DNA of 64,000 nucleotides from Auanema rhodensis (lineage: Eukaryota > Nematoda > Chromadorea > Rhabditida > Rhabditidae), in the NCBI GenBank assembly GCA_964057225.1, contig OZ059894.1, positions 17,266,476 through 17,330,475 of the forward strand. The letters run 5' to 3'. The notes beneath the pieces are model-generated. The model saw only the letters and a list, made by a program, of their open reading frames with translations. It was not told the DNA's origin and did not search any database. The position numbers and the translations under genes are program-made. Each line of letters opens with the position of its first letter. The first letter of the stretch is position 1. Below, in pieces: positions 11,453 to 24,655 of the stretch.

Positions 11453-12615
11453 ACGTTTTAACATTTTGTTTCGAGAAGTGTACTTCTTTTTAGTATTTAG
11501 TGGAAGTTCTCTTGAAATTCAATTAATTTTAAGCTTGAGTGTTCACCTATAAATATCAGATTGATAATATTCAGTTAAAAATATATATGGAAAAGTAGGA
11601 GGTTCATCTTAGTGAATGGATATTTCAGGCCGAGTGGTCTAGTGGTATGATTCTCGCTTAGGGTGCGAGAGGTCCCGGGATCGATCCCCGGCTCGGCCCA
11701 CGTTTTAACATTTTGTTTCGAGAAGTGTACTTCTTCTTAGTATTTAGTGGAAGTTCTCTTGAAATTCAATCAATGTGGAGCTTTAGTATTCACCTATAGA
11801 TATCAGATTAATAATATTCAGTTAAAAAAAATTATGGAAAAGTAGGAGGTTCATCGTAGTGAATGGATATTTCAGGCCGAGTGGTCTAGTGGATTGATTC
11901 TCGCTTAGGGTGCGAGAGGTCCCGGGATCGATCCCCGGCTCGGCCCACGTTTTAACATTTTTTTTCGAGAAGTGTACTTCTTCTTAGTATTTAGTTGAAG
12001 TTCTCTTGAAATTCAATCAATGTGGAGCTTTAGTATTCACCTATAGATATCAGATTAATAATATTCAGTTAAAAATAATTATGGAAAAGTAGGAGGTTCA
12101 TCGTAGTGAATGGATATTTCAGGCCGAGTGGTCTAGTGGATTGATTCTCGCTTAGGGTGCGAGAGGTCCCGGGATCGATCCCCGGCTCGGCCCACGTTTT
12201 AACATTTTTTTTCGAGAAGTGTACTTCTTCTTAGTATTTAGTGGAAGTTCTCTTGAAATTCAATTAATTTTAAGCTTGAGTATTCACCTATAGATATCAG
12301 ATTAATAATATGTAGTTAAAAATAATTATGGAAAAGTAGGAGGTTCATCGTAGTGAATGGATATTTCAGGCCGAGTGGTCTAGTGGTATGATTCTCGCTT
12401 AGGGTGCGAGAGGTCCCGGGATCGATCCCCGGCTCGGCCCACGTTTTAACATTTTTTTTCGAGAAGTGTACTTCTTCTTAGTATTTAGTGGAAGTTCTCT
12501 TGAAATTCAATTAATTTTAAGCTTGAGTATTCACCTATAGATATCAGATTAATAATAGGTAGTTAAAAATAATTATGGAAAAGTAGGAGGTTCATCGTAG
12601 TGAATGGATATTTCA

Positions 12616-12687
12616 GGCCGAGTGGTCTAGTGGTATGATTCTCGCTTAGGGTGCGAGAGGTCCCGGGATCGATCCCCGGCTCGGCTC
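12616..12687 (+). tRNA. tRNA-Pro(AGG), G1-U72 wobble copy
   Basis: The 3' end reads CTCGGCTC, giving a G1-U72 wobble. The spacer carries a linked change (CGAGATGTGTAC). Exactly the same pair of markers recurs at 17802-17873, which identifies a long segmental duplication. Confidence 0.9.
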
Positions 12688-15333
12688 ACGTTTTAACATT
12701 TTTTTTCGAGATGTGTACTTCTTCTTAGTATTTAGTGGAAGTTCTCTTGAAATTCAATTAATTTTAAGCTTGAGTATTCACCTATAGATATCAGATTAAT
12801 AATAGGTAGTTAAAAATAATTATGGAAAAGTAGGAGGTTCATCGTAGTGAATGGATATTTCAGGCCGAGTGGTCTAGTGGATTGATTCTCGCTTAGGGTG
12901 CGAGAGGTCCCGGGATCGATCCCCGGCTCGGCCCACGTTTTAACATTTTTTTTCGAGAAGTGTACTTCTTCTTAGTATTTAGTGGAAGTTCTCTTGAAAT
13001 TCAATCAATGTTGAGCTTTAGTATTCACCTATAGATATCAGATTAATAATAGGTAGTTAAAAATAATTATGGAAAAGTAGGAGGTTCATCGTAGTGAATG
13101 GATATTTCAGGCCGAGTGGTCTAGTGGTATGATTCTCGCTTAGGGTGCGAGAGGTCCCGGGATCGATCCCCGGCTCGGCCCACGTTTTAACATTTTTTTT
13201 CGAGAAGTGTACTTCTTCTTAGTATTTAGTGCAAGTTCTCTTGAAATTCAATTAATTTTAAGCTTGAGTGTTCACCTATAAATATCAGATTAATAATATT
13301 CAGTTAAAAATAATTATGGAAAAGTAGGAGGTTCATCGTAGTGAATGGATATTTCAGGCCGAGTGGTCTAGTGGTATGATTCTCGCTTAGGGTGCGAGAG
13401 GTCCCGGGATCGATCCCCGGCTCGGCCCACGTTTTAACATTTTTTTTCGAGAAGTGTACTTCTTCTTAGTATTTAGTTGAAGTTCTCTTGAAATTCAATC
13501 AATGTTGAGCTTTAGTATTCACCTATAGATATCAGATTAATAATAGGTAGTTAAAAATAATTATGGAAAAGTAGGAGGTTCATCGTAGTGAATGGATATT
13601 TCAGGCCGAGTGGTCTAGTGGTATGATTCTCGCTTAGGGTGCGAGAGGTCCCGGGATCGATCCCCGGCTCGGCCCACGTTTTAACATTTTTTTTCGAGAA
13701 GTGTACTTCTTCTTAGTATTTAGTGGAAGTTCTCTTGAAATTCAATTAATTTTAAGCTTGAGTATTCACCTATAGATATCAGATTAATAATATTCAGTTA
13801 AAAATAATTATGGAAAAGTAGGAGGTTCATCGTAGTGAATGGATATTTCAGGCCGAGTGGTCTAGTGGTATGATTCTCGCTTAGGGTGCGAGAGGTCCCG
13901 GGATCGATCCCCGGCTCGGCCCACGTTTTAACATTTTTTTTCGAGAAGTGTACTTCTTCTTAGTATTTAGTTGAAGTTCTCTTGAAATTCAATCAATGTG
14001 GAGCTTTAGTATTCACCTATAGATATCAGATTAATAATATTCAGTTAAAAATAATTATGGAAAAGTAGGAGGTTCATCGTAGTGAATGGATATTTCAGGC
14101 CGAGTGGTCTAGTGGTATGATTCTCGCTTAGGGTGCGAGAGGTCCCGGGATCGATCCCCGGCTCGGCCCACGTTTTAACATTTTTTTTCGAGAAGTGTAC
14201 TTCTTCTTAGTATTTAGTTGAAGTTCTCTTGAAATTCAATCAATGTTGAGCTTTAGTATTCACCTATAGATATCAGATTAATAATAGGTAGTTAAAAATA
14301 ATTATGGAAAAGTAGGAGGTTCATCGTAGTGAATGGATATTTCAGGCCGAGTGGTCTAGTGGTATGATTCTCGCTTAGGGTGCGAGAGGTCCCGGGATCG
14401 ATCCCCGGCTCGGCCCACGTTTTAACATTTTTTTTCGAGAAGTGTACTTCTTCTTAGTATTTAGTTGAAGTTCTCTTGAAATTCAATCAATGTGGAGCTT
14501 TAGTATTCACCTATAGATATCAGATTAATAATATTCAGTTAAAAATAATTATGGAAAAGTAGGAGGTTCATCGTAGTGAATGGATATTTCAGGCCGAGTG
14601 GTCTAGTGGATTGATTCTCGCTTAGGGTGCGAGAGGTCCCGGGATCGATCCCCGGCTCGGCCCACGTTTTAAAAATTTTTTTTCGAGAAGTGTACTTCTT
14701 TTTAGTATTTAGTTGAAGTTCTCTTGAAATTCAATCAATGTTGAGCTTTAGTATTCACCTATAGATATCAGATTAATAATATTCAGTTAAAAATAATTAT
14801 GGAAAAGTAGGAGGTTCATCGTAGTGAATGGATATTTCAGGCCGAGTGGTCTAGTGGATTGATTCTCGCTTAGGGTGCGAGAGGTCCCGGGATCGATCCC
14901 CGGCTCGGCCCACGTTTTAACATTTTTTTTCGAGAAGTGTACTTCTTCTTAGTATTTAGTTGAAGTTCTCTTGAAATTCAATCAATGTGGAGCTTTAGTA
15001 TTCACCTATAGATATCAGATTAATAATATTCAGTTAAAAATAATTATGGAAAAGTAGGAGGTTCATCGTAGTGAATGGATATTTCAGGCCGAGTGGTCTA
15101 GTGGTATGATTCTCGCTTAGGGTGCGAGAGGTCCCGGGATCGATCCCCGGCTCGGCCCACGTTTTAACATTTTTTTTCGAGAAGTGTACTTCTTCTTAGT
15201 ATTTAGTGGAAGTTCTCTTGAAATTCAATCAATGTGGAGCTTTAGTATTCACCTATAGATATCAGATTAATAATATTCAGTTAAAAAAAATTATGGAAAA
15301 GTAGGAGGTTCATCGTAGTGAATGGATATTTCA

Positions 15334-15405
15334 GGCCGAGTGGTCTAGTGGTATGATTCTCGATTAGGGTGCGAGAGGTCCCGGGATCGATCCCCGGCTC
15401 GGCCC
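15334..15405 (+). tRNA. tRNA-Pro(AGG), anticodon-stem variant
   Basis: It has CTCGATTAGGG in place of CTCGCTTAGGG. Position 31 is A, which breaks the anticodon-stem pair next to the loop. The same change is at 19779-19850, 4445 bp away. Confidence 0.88.
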
Positions 15406-16320
15406 ACGTTTTAACATTTTTTTTCGAGAAGTGTACTTCTTCTTAGTATTTAGTGGAAGTTCTCTTGAAATTCAATTAATTTTAAGCTTGAGTATTCACC
15501 TATAGATATCAGATTAATAATAGGTAGTTAAAAATAATTATGGAAAAGTAGGAGGTTCATCGTAGTGAATGGATATTTCAGGCCGAGTGGTCTAGTGGAT
15601 TGATTCTCGCTTAGGGTGCGAGAGGTTCCGGGATCGATCCCCGGCTCGGCCCACGTTTTAACATTTTTTTTCGAGAAGTGTACTTCTTCTTAGTATTTAG
15701 TGGAAGTTCTCTTGAAATTCAATCAATGTTGAGCTTTAGTATTCACCTATAGATATCAGATTAATAATAGGTAGTTAAAAATAATTATGGAAAAGTAGGA
15801 GGTTCATCGTAGTGAATGGATATTTCAGGCCGAGTGGTCTAGTGGTATGATTCTCGCTTAGGGTGCGAGAGGTCCCGGGATCGATCCCCGGCTCGGCCCA
15901 CGTTTTAACATTTTTTTTCGAGAAGTGTACTTCTTCTTAGTATTTAGTGCAAGTTCTCTTGAAATTCAATTAATTTTAAGCTTGAGTGTTCACCTATAAA
16001 TATCAGATTAATAATATTCAGTTAAAAATAATTATGGAAAAGTAGGAGGTTCATCGTAGTGAATGGATATTTCAGGCCGAGTGGTCTAGTGGTATGATTC
16101 TCGCTTAGGGTGCGAGAGGTCCCGGGATCGATCCCCGGCTCGGCCCACGTTTTAACATTTTTTTCGAGAAGTGTACTTCTTCTTAGTATTTAGTTGAAGT
16201 TCTCTTGAAATTCAATCAATGTTGAGCTTTAGTATTCACCTATAGATATCAGATTAATAATAGGTAGTTAAAAATAATTATGGAAAAGTAGGAGGTTCAT
16301 CGTAGTGAATGGATATTTCA

Positions 16321-16392
16321 GGCCGAGTGGTCTAGTGGTATGATTCTCGCTTAGGGTGCGAGAGGTCCCGGGATCGATCCCTGGCTCGGCCC
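16321..16392 (+). tRNA. tRNA-Pro(AGG), T-stem wobble copy
   Basis: It has ATCCCTGGCTCGG in place of ATCCCCGGCTCGG, giving a G51-U63 wobble. The same variant is found at 20766-20837, again 4445 bp away. Confidence 0.9.
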
Positions 16393-19300
16393 ACGTTTTA
16401 ACATTTTTTTTCGAGAAGTGTACTTCTTCTTAGTATTTAGTGGAAGTTCTCTTGAAATTCAATTAATTTTAAGCTTGAGTATTCACCTATAGATATCAGA
16501 TTAATAATATGTAGTTAAAAATAATTATGGAAAAGTAGGAGGTTCATCGTAGTGAATGGATATTTCAGGCCGAGTGGTCTAGTGGATCGATTCTCGCTTA
16601 GGGTGCGAGAGGTTCCGGGATCGATCCCCGGCTCGGCCCACGTTTTAACATTTTTTTTCGAGAAGTGTACTTCTTCTTAGTATTTAGTGGAAGTTCTCTT
16701 GAAATTCAATTAATTTTAAGCTTGAGTATTCACCTATAGATATCAGATTAATAATATGTAGTTAAAAATAATTATGGAAAAGTAGGAGGTTCATCGTAGT
16801 GAATGGATATTTCAGGCCGAGTGGTCTAGTGGATTGATTCTCGCTTAGGGTGCGAGAGGTTCCGGGATCGATCCCCGGCTCGGCCCACGTTTTAACATTT
16901 TTTTTCGAGAAGTGTACTTCTTCTTTGTATTTAGTGGAAGTTCTCTTGAAATTCAATCAATGTTGAGCTTTAGTATTCACCTATAGATATCAGATTAATA
17001 ATATTCAGTTAAAAATAATTATGGAAAAGTAGGAGGTTCATCGTAGTGAATGGATATTTCAGGCCGAGTGGTCTAGTGGATTGATTCTCGCTTAGGGTGC
17101 GAGAGGTTCCGGGATCGATCCCCGGCTCGGCCCACGTTTTAACATTTTTTTTCGAGAAGTGTACTTCTTCTTAGTATTTAGTTGAAGTTCTCTTGAAATT
17201 CAATCAATGTTGAGCTTTAGTATTCACCTATAGATATCAGATTAATAATATTCAGTTAAAAATAATTATGGAAAAGTAGGAGGTTCATCGTAGTGAATGG
17301 ATATTTCAGGCCGAGTGGTCTAGTGGTATGATTCTCGCTTAGGGTGCGAGAGGTCCCGGGATCGATCCCCGGCTCGGCCCACGTTTTAACATTTTTTTTC
17401 GAGAAGTGTACTTCTTCTTAGTATTTAGTGGAAGTTCTCTTGAAATTCAATTAATTTTAAGCTTGAGTATTCACCTATAGATATCAGATTAATAATATGT
17501 AGTTAAAAATAATTATGAAAAAGTAGGAGGTTCATCGTAGTGAATGGATATTTCAGGCCGAGTGGTCTAGTGGTATGATTCTCGCTTAGGGTGCGAGAGG
17601 TCCCGGGATCGATCCCCGGCTCGGCCCACGTTTTAACATTTTTTTCGAGAAGTGTACTTCTTCTTAGTATTTAGTGGAAGTTCTCTTGAAATTCAATTAA
17701 TTTTAAGCTTGAGTATTCACCTATAGATATCAGATTAATAATAGGTAGTTAAAAATAATTATGGAAAAGTAGGAGGTTCATCGTAGTGAATGGATATTTC
17801 AGGCCGAGTGGTCTAGTGGTATGATTCTCGCTTAGGGTGCGAGAGGTCCCGGGATCGATCCCCGGCTCGGCTCACGTTTTAACATTTTTTTTCGAGATGT
17901 GTACTTCTTCTTAGTATTTAGTGGAAGTTCTCTTGAAATTCAATTAATTTTAAGCTTGAGTATTCACCTATAGATATCAGATTAATAATAGGTAGTTAAA
18001 AATAATTATGGAAAAGTAGGAGGTTCATCGTAGTGAATGGATATTTCAGGCCGAGTGGTCTAGTGGATTGATTCTCGCTTAGGGTGCGAGAGGTCCCGGG
18101 ATCGATCCCCGGCTCGGCCCACGTTTTAACATTTTTTTTCGAGAAGTGTACTTCTTCTTAGTATTTAGTGGAAGTTCTCTTGAAATTCAATCAATGTTGA
18201 GCTTTAGTATTCACCTATAGATATCAGATTAATAATAGGTAGTTAAAAATAATTATGGAAAAGTAGGAGGTTCATCGTAGTGAATGGATATTTCAGGCCG
18301 AGTGGTCTAGTGGTATGATTCTCGCTTAGGGTGCGAGAGGTCCCGGGATCGATCCCCGGCTCGGCCCACGTTTTAACATTTTTTTTCGAGAAGTGTACTT
18401 CTTCTTAGTATTTAGTGCAAGTTCTCTTGAAATTCAATTAATTTTAAGCTTGAGTGTTCACCTATAAATATCAGATTAATAATATTCAGTTAAAAATAAT
18501 TATGGAAAAGTAGGAGGTTCATCGTAGTGAATGGATATTTCAGGCCGAGTGGTCTAGTGGTATGATTCTCGCTTAGGGTGCGAGAGGTCCCGGGATCGAT
18601 CCCCGGCTCGGCCCACGTTTTAACATTTTTTTTCGAGAAGTGTACTTCTTCTTAGTATTTAGTTGAAGTTCTCTTGAAATTCAATCAATGTTGAGCTTTA
18701 GTATTCACCTATAGATATCAGATTAATAATAGGTAGTTAAAAATAATTATGGAAAAGTAGGAGGTTCATCGTAGTGAATGGATATTTCAGGCCGAGTGGT
18801 CTAGTGGTATGATTCTCGCTTAGGGTGCGAGAGGTCCCGGGATCGATCCCCGGCTCGGCCCACGTTTTAACATTTTTTTTCGAGAAGTGTACTTCTTCTT
18901 AGTATTTAGTGGAAGTTCTCTTGAAATTCAATTAATTTTAAGCTTGAGTATTCACCTATAGATATCAGATTAATAATATGTAGTTAAAAATAATTATGGA
19001 AAAGTAGGAGGTTCATCGTAGTGAATGGATATTTCAGGCCGAGTGGTCTAGTGGATTGATTCTCGCTTAGGGTGCGAGAGGTCCCGGGATCGATCCCCGG
19101 CTCGGCCCACGTTTTAAAAATTTTTTTTCGAGAAGTGTACTTCTTTTTAGTATTTAGTTGAAGTTCTCTTGAAATTCAATCAATGTTGAGCTTTAGTATT
19201 CACCTATAGATATCAGATTAATAATATTCAGTTAAAAATAATTATGGAAAAGTAGGAGGTTCATCGTAGTGAATGGATATTTCAGGCCGAGTGGTCTAGT

Positions 19301-22300
19301 GGATTGATTCTCGCTTAGGGTGCGAGAGGTCCCGGGATCGATCCCCGGCTCGGCCCACGTTTTAACATTTTTTTTCGAGAAGTGTACTTCTTCTTAGTAT
19401 TTAGTTGAAGTTCTCTTGAAATTCAATCAATGTGGAGCTTTAGTATTCACCTATAGATATCAGATTAATAATATTCAGTTAAAAATAATTATGGAAAAGT
19501 AGGAGGTTCATCGTAGTGAATGGATATTTCAGGCCGAGTGGTCTAGTGGTATGATTCTCGCTTAGGGTGCGAGAGGTCCCGGGATCGATCCCCGGCTCGG
19601 CCCACGTTTTAACATTTTTTTTCGAGAAGTGTACTTCTTCTTAGTATTTAGTTGAAGTTCTCTTGAAATTCAATCAATGTGGAGCTTTAGTATTCACCTA
19701 TAGATATCAGATTAATAATATTCAGTTAAAAATAATTATGGAAAAGTAGGAGGTTCATCGTAGTGAATGGATATTTCAGGCCGAGTGGTCTAGTGGTATG
19801 ATTCTCGATTAGGGTGCGAGAGGTCCCGGGATCGATCCCCGGCTCGGCCCACGTTTTAACATTTTTTTTCGAGAAGTGTACTTCTTCTTAGTATTTAGTG
19901 GAAGTTCTCTTGAAATTCAATTAATTTTAAGCTTGAGTATTCACCTATAGATATCAGATTAATAATAGGTAGTTAAAAATAATTATGGAAAAGTAGGAGG
20001 TTCATCGTAGTGAATGGATATTTCAGGCCGAGTGGTCTAGTGGATTGATTCTCGCTTAGGGTGCGAGAGGTTCCGGGATCGATCCCCGGCTCGGCCCACG
20101 TTTTAACATTTTTTTTCGAGAAGTGTACTTCTTCTTAGTATTTAGTGGAAGTTCTCTTGAAATTCAATCAATGTTGAGCTTTAGTATTCACCTATAGATA
20201 TCAGATTAATAATAGGTAGTTAAAAATAATTATGGAAAAGTAGGAGGTTCATCGTAGTGAATGGATATTTCAGGCCGAGTGGTCTAGTGGTATGATTCTC
20301 GCTTAGGGTGCGAGAGGTCCCGGGATCGATCCCCGGCTCGGCCCACGTTTTAACATTTTTTTTCGAGAAGTGTACTTCTTCTTAGTATTTAGGGCAAGTT
20401 CTCTTGAAATTCAATTAATTTTAAGCTTGAGTGTTCACCTATAAATATCAGATTAATAATATTCAGTTAAAAATAATTATGGAAAAGTAGGAGGTTCATC
20501 GTAGTGAATGGATATTTCAGGCCGAGTGGTCTAGTGGTATGATTCTCGCTTAGGGTGCGAGAGGTCCCGGGATCGATCCCCGGCTCGGCCCACGTTTTAA
20601 CATTTTTTTCGAGAAGTGTACTTCTTCTTAGTATTTAGTTGAAGTTCTCTTGAAATTCAATCAATGTTGAGCTTTAGTATTCACCTATAGATATCAGATT
20701 AATAATAGGTAGTTAAAAATAATTATGGAAAAGTAGGAGGTTCATCGTAGTGAATGGATATTTCAGGCCGAGTGGTCTAGTGGTATGATTCTCGCTTAGG
20801 GTGCGAGAGGTCCCGGGATCGATCCCTGGCTCGGCCCACGTTTTAACATTTTTTTTCGAGAAGTGTACTTCTTCTTAGTATTTAGTGGAAGTTCTCTTGA
20901 AATTCAATTAATTTTAAGCTTGAGTATTCACCTATAGATATCAGATTAATAATATGTAGTTAAAAATAATTATGGAAAAGTAGGAGGTTCATCGTAGTGA
21001 ATGGATATTTCAGGCCGAGTGGTCTAGTGGATCGATTCTCGCTTAGGGTGCGAGAGGTTCCGGGATCGATCCCCGGCTCGGCCCACGTTTTAACATTTTT
21101 TTTCGAGAAGTGTACTTCTTCTTAGTATTTAGTGGAAGTTCTCTTGAAATTCAATTAATTTTAAGCTTGAGTATTCACCTATAGATATCAGATTAATAAT
21201 ATGTAGTTAAAAATAATTATGGAAAAGTAGGAGGTTCATCGTAGTGAATGGATATTTCAGGCCGAGTGGTCTAGTGGATTGATTCTCGCTTAGGGTGCGA
21301 GAGGTTCCGGGATCGATCCCCGGCTCGGCCCACGTTTTAACATTTTTTTTCGAGAAGTGTACTTCTTCTTTGTATTTAGTGGAAGTTCTCTTGAAATTCA
21401 ATCAATGTTGAGCTTTAGTATTCACCTATAGATATCAGATTAATAATATTCAGTTAAAAATAATTATGGAAAAGTAGGAGGTTCATCGTAGTGAATGGAT
21501 ATTTCAGGCCGAGTGGTCTAGTGGATTGATTCTCGCTTAGGGTGCGAGAGGTTCCGGGATCGATCCCCGGCTCGGCCCACGTTTTAACATTTTTTTTCGA
21601 GAAGTGTACTTCTTCTTAGTATTTAGTTGAAGTTCTCTTGAAATTCAATCAATGTTGAGCTTTAGTATTCACCTATAGATATCAGATTAATAATATTCAG
21701 TTAAAAATAATTATGGAAAAGTAGGAGGTTCATCGTAGTGAATGGATATTTCAGGCCGAGTGGTCTAGTGGTATGATTCTCGCTTAGGGTGCGAGAGGTC
21801 CCGGGATCGATCCCCGGCTCGGCCCACGTTTTAACATTTTTTTTCGAGAAGTGTACTTCTTCTTAGTATTTAGTGGAAGTTCTCTTGAAATTCAATTAAT
21901 TTTAAGCTTGAGTATTCACCTATAGATATCAGATTAATAATATGTAGTTAAAAATAATTATGGAAAAGTAGGAGGTTCATCGTAGTGAATGGATATTTCA
22001 GGCCGAGTGGTCTAGTGGATTGATTCTCGCTTAGGGTGCGAGAGGTCCCGGGATCGATCCCCGGCTCGGCCCACGTTTTAAAAATTTTTTTTCGAGAAGT
22101 GTACTTCTTTTTAGTATTTAGTTGAAGTTCTCTTGAAATTCAATCAATGTTGAGCTTTAGTATTCACCTATAGATATCAGATTAATAATATTCAGTTAAA
22201 AATAATTATGGAAAAGTAGGAGATTCATCGTAGTGAATGGATATTTCAGGCCGAGTGGTCTAGTGGATTGATTCTCGCTTAGGGTGCGAGAGGTCCCGGG

Positions 22301-22742
22301 ATCGATCCCCGGCTCGGCCCACGTTTTAACATTTTTTTTCGAGAAGTGTACTTCTTCTTAGTATTTAGTTGAAGTTCTCTTGAAATTCAATCAATGTGGA
22401 GCTTTAGTATTCACCTATAGATATCAGATTAATAATATTCAGTTAAAAATAATTATGGAAAAGTAGGAGGTTCATCGTAGTGAATGGATATTTCAGGCCG
22501 AGTGGTCTAGTGGTATGATTCTCGCTTAGGGTGCGAGAGGTCCCGGGATCGATCCCCGGCTCGGCCCACGTTTTAACATTTTTTTTCGAGAAGTGTACTT
22601 CTTCTTAGTATTTAGTGCAAGTTCTCTTGAAATTCAATTAATTTTAAGCTTGAGTATTCACCTATAGATATCAGATTAATAATATGTAGTTAAAAATAAT
22701 TATGGAAAAGTAGGAGGTTCATCGTAGTGAATGGATATTTCA

Positions 22743-22814
22743 GGCCGAATGGTCTAGTGGTATGATTCTCGCTTAGGGTGCGAGAGGTCCCGGGATCGAT
22801 CCCCGGCTCGGCCC
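22743..22814 (+). tRNA. tRNA-Pro(AGG), acceptor position-7 variant
   Basis: It begins GGCCGAATGG where the reference has GGCCGAGTGG, so A7 faces C66 and the last acceptor pair is lost. Otherwise it is intact. Confidence 0.88.
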
Positions 22815-23308
22815 ACGTTTTAACATTTTTTTTCGAGAAGTGTACTTCTTTTTAGTATTTAGTTGAAGTTCTCTTGAAATTCAATCAATGTTGAGCTTTA
22901 GTATTCACCTATAGATATCAGATTAATAATAGGTAGTTAAAAATAATTATGGAAAAGTAGGAGGTTCATCGTAGTGAATGGATATTTCAGGCCGAGTGGT
23001 CTAGTGGTATGATTCTCGCTTAGGGTGCGAGAGGTCCCGGGATCGATCCCCGGCTCGGCCCACGTTTTAACATTTTTTTTCGAGAAGTGTACTTCTTCTT
23101 AGTATTTAGTGGAAGTTCTCTTGAAATTCAATTAATTTTAAGCTTGAGTATTCACCTATAGATATCAGATTAATAATAGGTAGTTAAAAATAATTATGGA
23201 AAAGTAGGAGGTTCATCGTAGTGAATGGATATTTCAGGCCGAGTGGTCTAGTGGATTGATTCTCGCTTAGGGTGCGAGAGGTCCCGGGATCGATCCCCGG
23301 CTCGGCCC

Positions 23309-23438
23309 ACGTTTTAACATTTTTTTTCGAGAAGTGTACTTTAGGTGAATACTAAAGCTTAAAATTAATTGAATTTCAAGAGAACTTCCACTAAATACTA
23401 GAAAAAAGTACACTTCTCGAAAAAAAATGTTAAAACGT
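23309..23438. other. Tail-to-tail inversion junction of the array
   Basis: The + spacer after the gene at 23237 runs normally to AGAAGTGTACT (about 23340). It then switches directly to the reverse complement of another part of the unit, starting TTAGGTGAATACTAAAGC. From here all copies are on the minus strand. No inserted sequence separates the two orientations. Confidence 0.92.
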
Positions 23439-23581
23439 GGGCCGAGCCGGGGATCGATCCCGGGACCTCTCGCACCCTAAGCGAGAATCATACCACTAGA
23501 CCACTCGGCCTGAAATATCCATTCACAACGATGAACCTTCTACGTTTCCATAATTATTTTTAACTGAATATTATTAATCTG

Positions 23582-23994
23582 TGTTCCATACGTGTCCTAT
23601 AAGTAGAGCGATTGACAACGTCAATCGCTTATAAAACGGAACATTATAAAAACAAATAGCTGACGCTACATTTGAGAAACAGGAATTCAATGCAATAATG
23701 AACGAACACTTTTTCATATTAAGTTTAATTAAAGAAAGCCCAATTCAAGCGGAACCAAGTTCCGCGGACCTGATATAACCACTTTTTATGCTCGTAAGGA
23801 AAACTATATAAGGTTTCCTTACGAGTCCTTTGGGCTGCGACTAGGAATCATTATGTAACTTTTATTATTGTAATTTGTATACTTTATCATGAATAAACCT
23901 TTCTCTCTATACTCTTTATCATTTATATTTGGAAGAAAAGAAAGTAATTCCATGTGGTTACCCAGCCGGAACCCTGGGGAACCACCATGGAACG
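23582..23994 (+). repeat. 5' LTR of element 2
   Basis: 413 bp. A poly(A) motif GAATAAACCTTTCTC lies at about 23891. Two perfect hairpins are present: GCGATTGAC/GTCAATCGC at 23608-23628, and a 12-bp stem at 23791-23825 whose loop contains TATATAAG. The 3' copy at 27338-27750 is identical by eye. Confidence 0.9.
23791..23825 (+). promoter_or_regulatory. TATA-like motif inside an LTR hairpin
   Basis: CTCGTAAGGAAA (23791-23802) is the exact reverse complement of TTTCCTTACGAG (23814-23825). The 11-nt loop between them holds TATATAAG, a good TATA box. The second LTR repeats it at 27547-27581. It probably marks the element's promoter. Confidence 0.6.
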
Positions 23995-24007
23995 TGGAGG
24001 TTCCACC
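23995..24007 (+). promoter_or_regulatory. Presumed primer-binding site of element 2
   Basis: TGGAGGTTCCACC follows the LTR immediately, exactly as in element 1. The primer tRNA is not identified. Confidence 0.55.
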
Positions 24008-24609
24008 GAGATTCGTCTATAACCGACGAATCTCTAAGAACCATATTTCGCTACATAAATTTAATTTTGTTGTCTTTCATACATCTAATTAAAGAATTAT
24101 ATTTCGATTATGCTATATGAATTTAATTTGAAATCTTTCTCTTCTTTATTTCATTCATTCAAAGAACTTTATTTTGATTTTGATTCATAAATTAATACTG
24201 AAATCTTATATACATTTATTTAAAAAGATATATTTTGAAACAACTCAATTTTGAAATTTTATATTTATTCATTTAAAAGAAACATTTCGATTTTTATCCA
24301 TATTCTAAGATCTTTCATTCATTTTTGAGGAAAAACTTTGTTTATAACTATCATAAATTAATTTGAAATTCTTTTATATTTATTCATTTAAAGAAAGGTA
24401 TTTCGATATTTTTTTTTCTGTCAATCTTTTCTTTTTCTGTTTTTTTTAATCAAAATCTATTCTATCTCTTATAAATTTTTGTTATAAAGTTTCAAACAAT
24501 TTTTGAATCAAAAATGAATTAATTTCTTTCATGAATCATCACAAAATTCATTGTTTTATATATATTAAAATTCATTAATTTCTATTCTATCCTTTAAAAT
24601 GTATTACTC

Positions 24610-24655
<46 letters not shown>

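Larger units (their letters stand above)
8617..23340 (+). repeat. Tandem tRNA-Pro(AGG) array, block 2 (60 full copies)
   Basis: The 72-nt genes start at 8664, 8911, 9158, 9405, 9652, 9899, 10146, 10393, 10640, 10887, 11134, 11381, 11628, 11875, 12122, 12369, 12616, 12863, 13110, 13357, 13604, 13851, 14098, 14345, 14592, 14840, 15087, 15334, 15581, 15828, 16075, 16321, 16568, 16815, 17062, 17309, 17556, 17802, 18049, 18296, 18543, 18790, 19037, 19285, 19532, 19779, 20026, 20273, 20520, 20766, 21013, 21260, 21507, 21754, 22001, 22249, 22496, 22743, 22990 and 23237. The period is 247 bp, with 246 or 248 where a spacer T/A run changes length. Rare variants recur at multi-unit offsets, showing block duplications. 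No protein gene is present. Confidence 0.95.

Noticed and set aside
10340..21401. Recurrent 64-codon minus-strand open frames (10340, 11081, 16762, 21207) with near-identical peptides
   Set aside because: They are the antisense of the tRNA repeat unit and recur only because the unit repeats; no independent coding evidence.
1..23340. CRISPR-like array of regular repeats and spacers
   Set aside because: The repeat is a 72-nt tRNA gene and the spacers are themselves repeats of one another; the DNA is eukaryotic.
24612..24652. TA-rich run as a replication origin or matrix site
   Set aside because: A simple (TA)n microsatellite within an LTR element leader; nothing supports a function.
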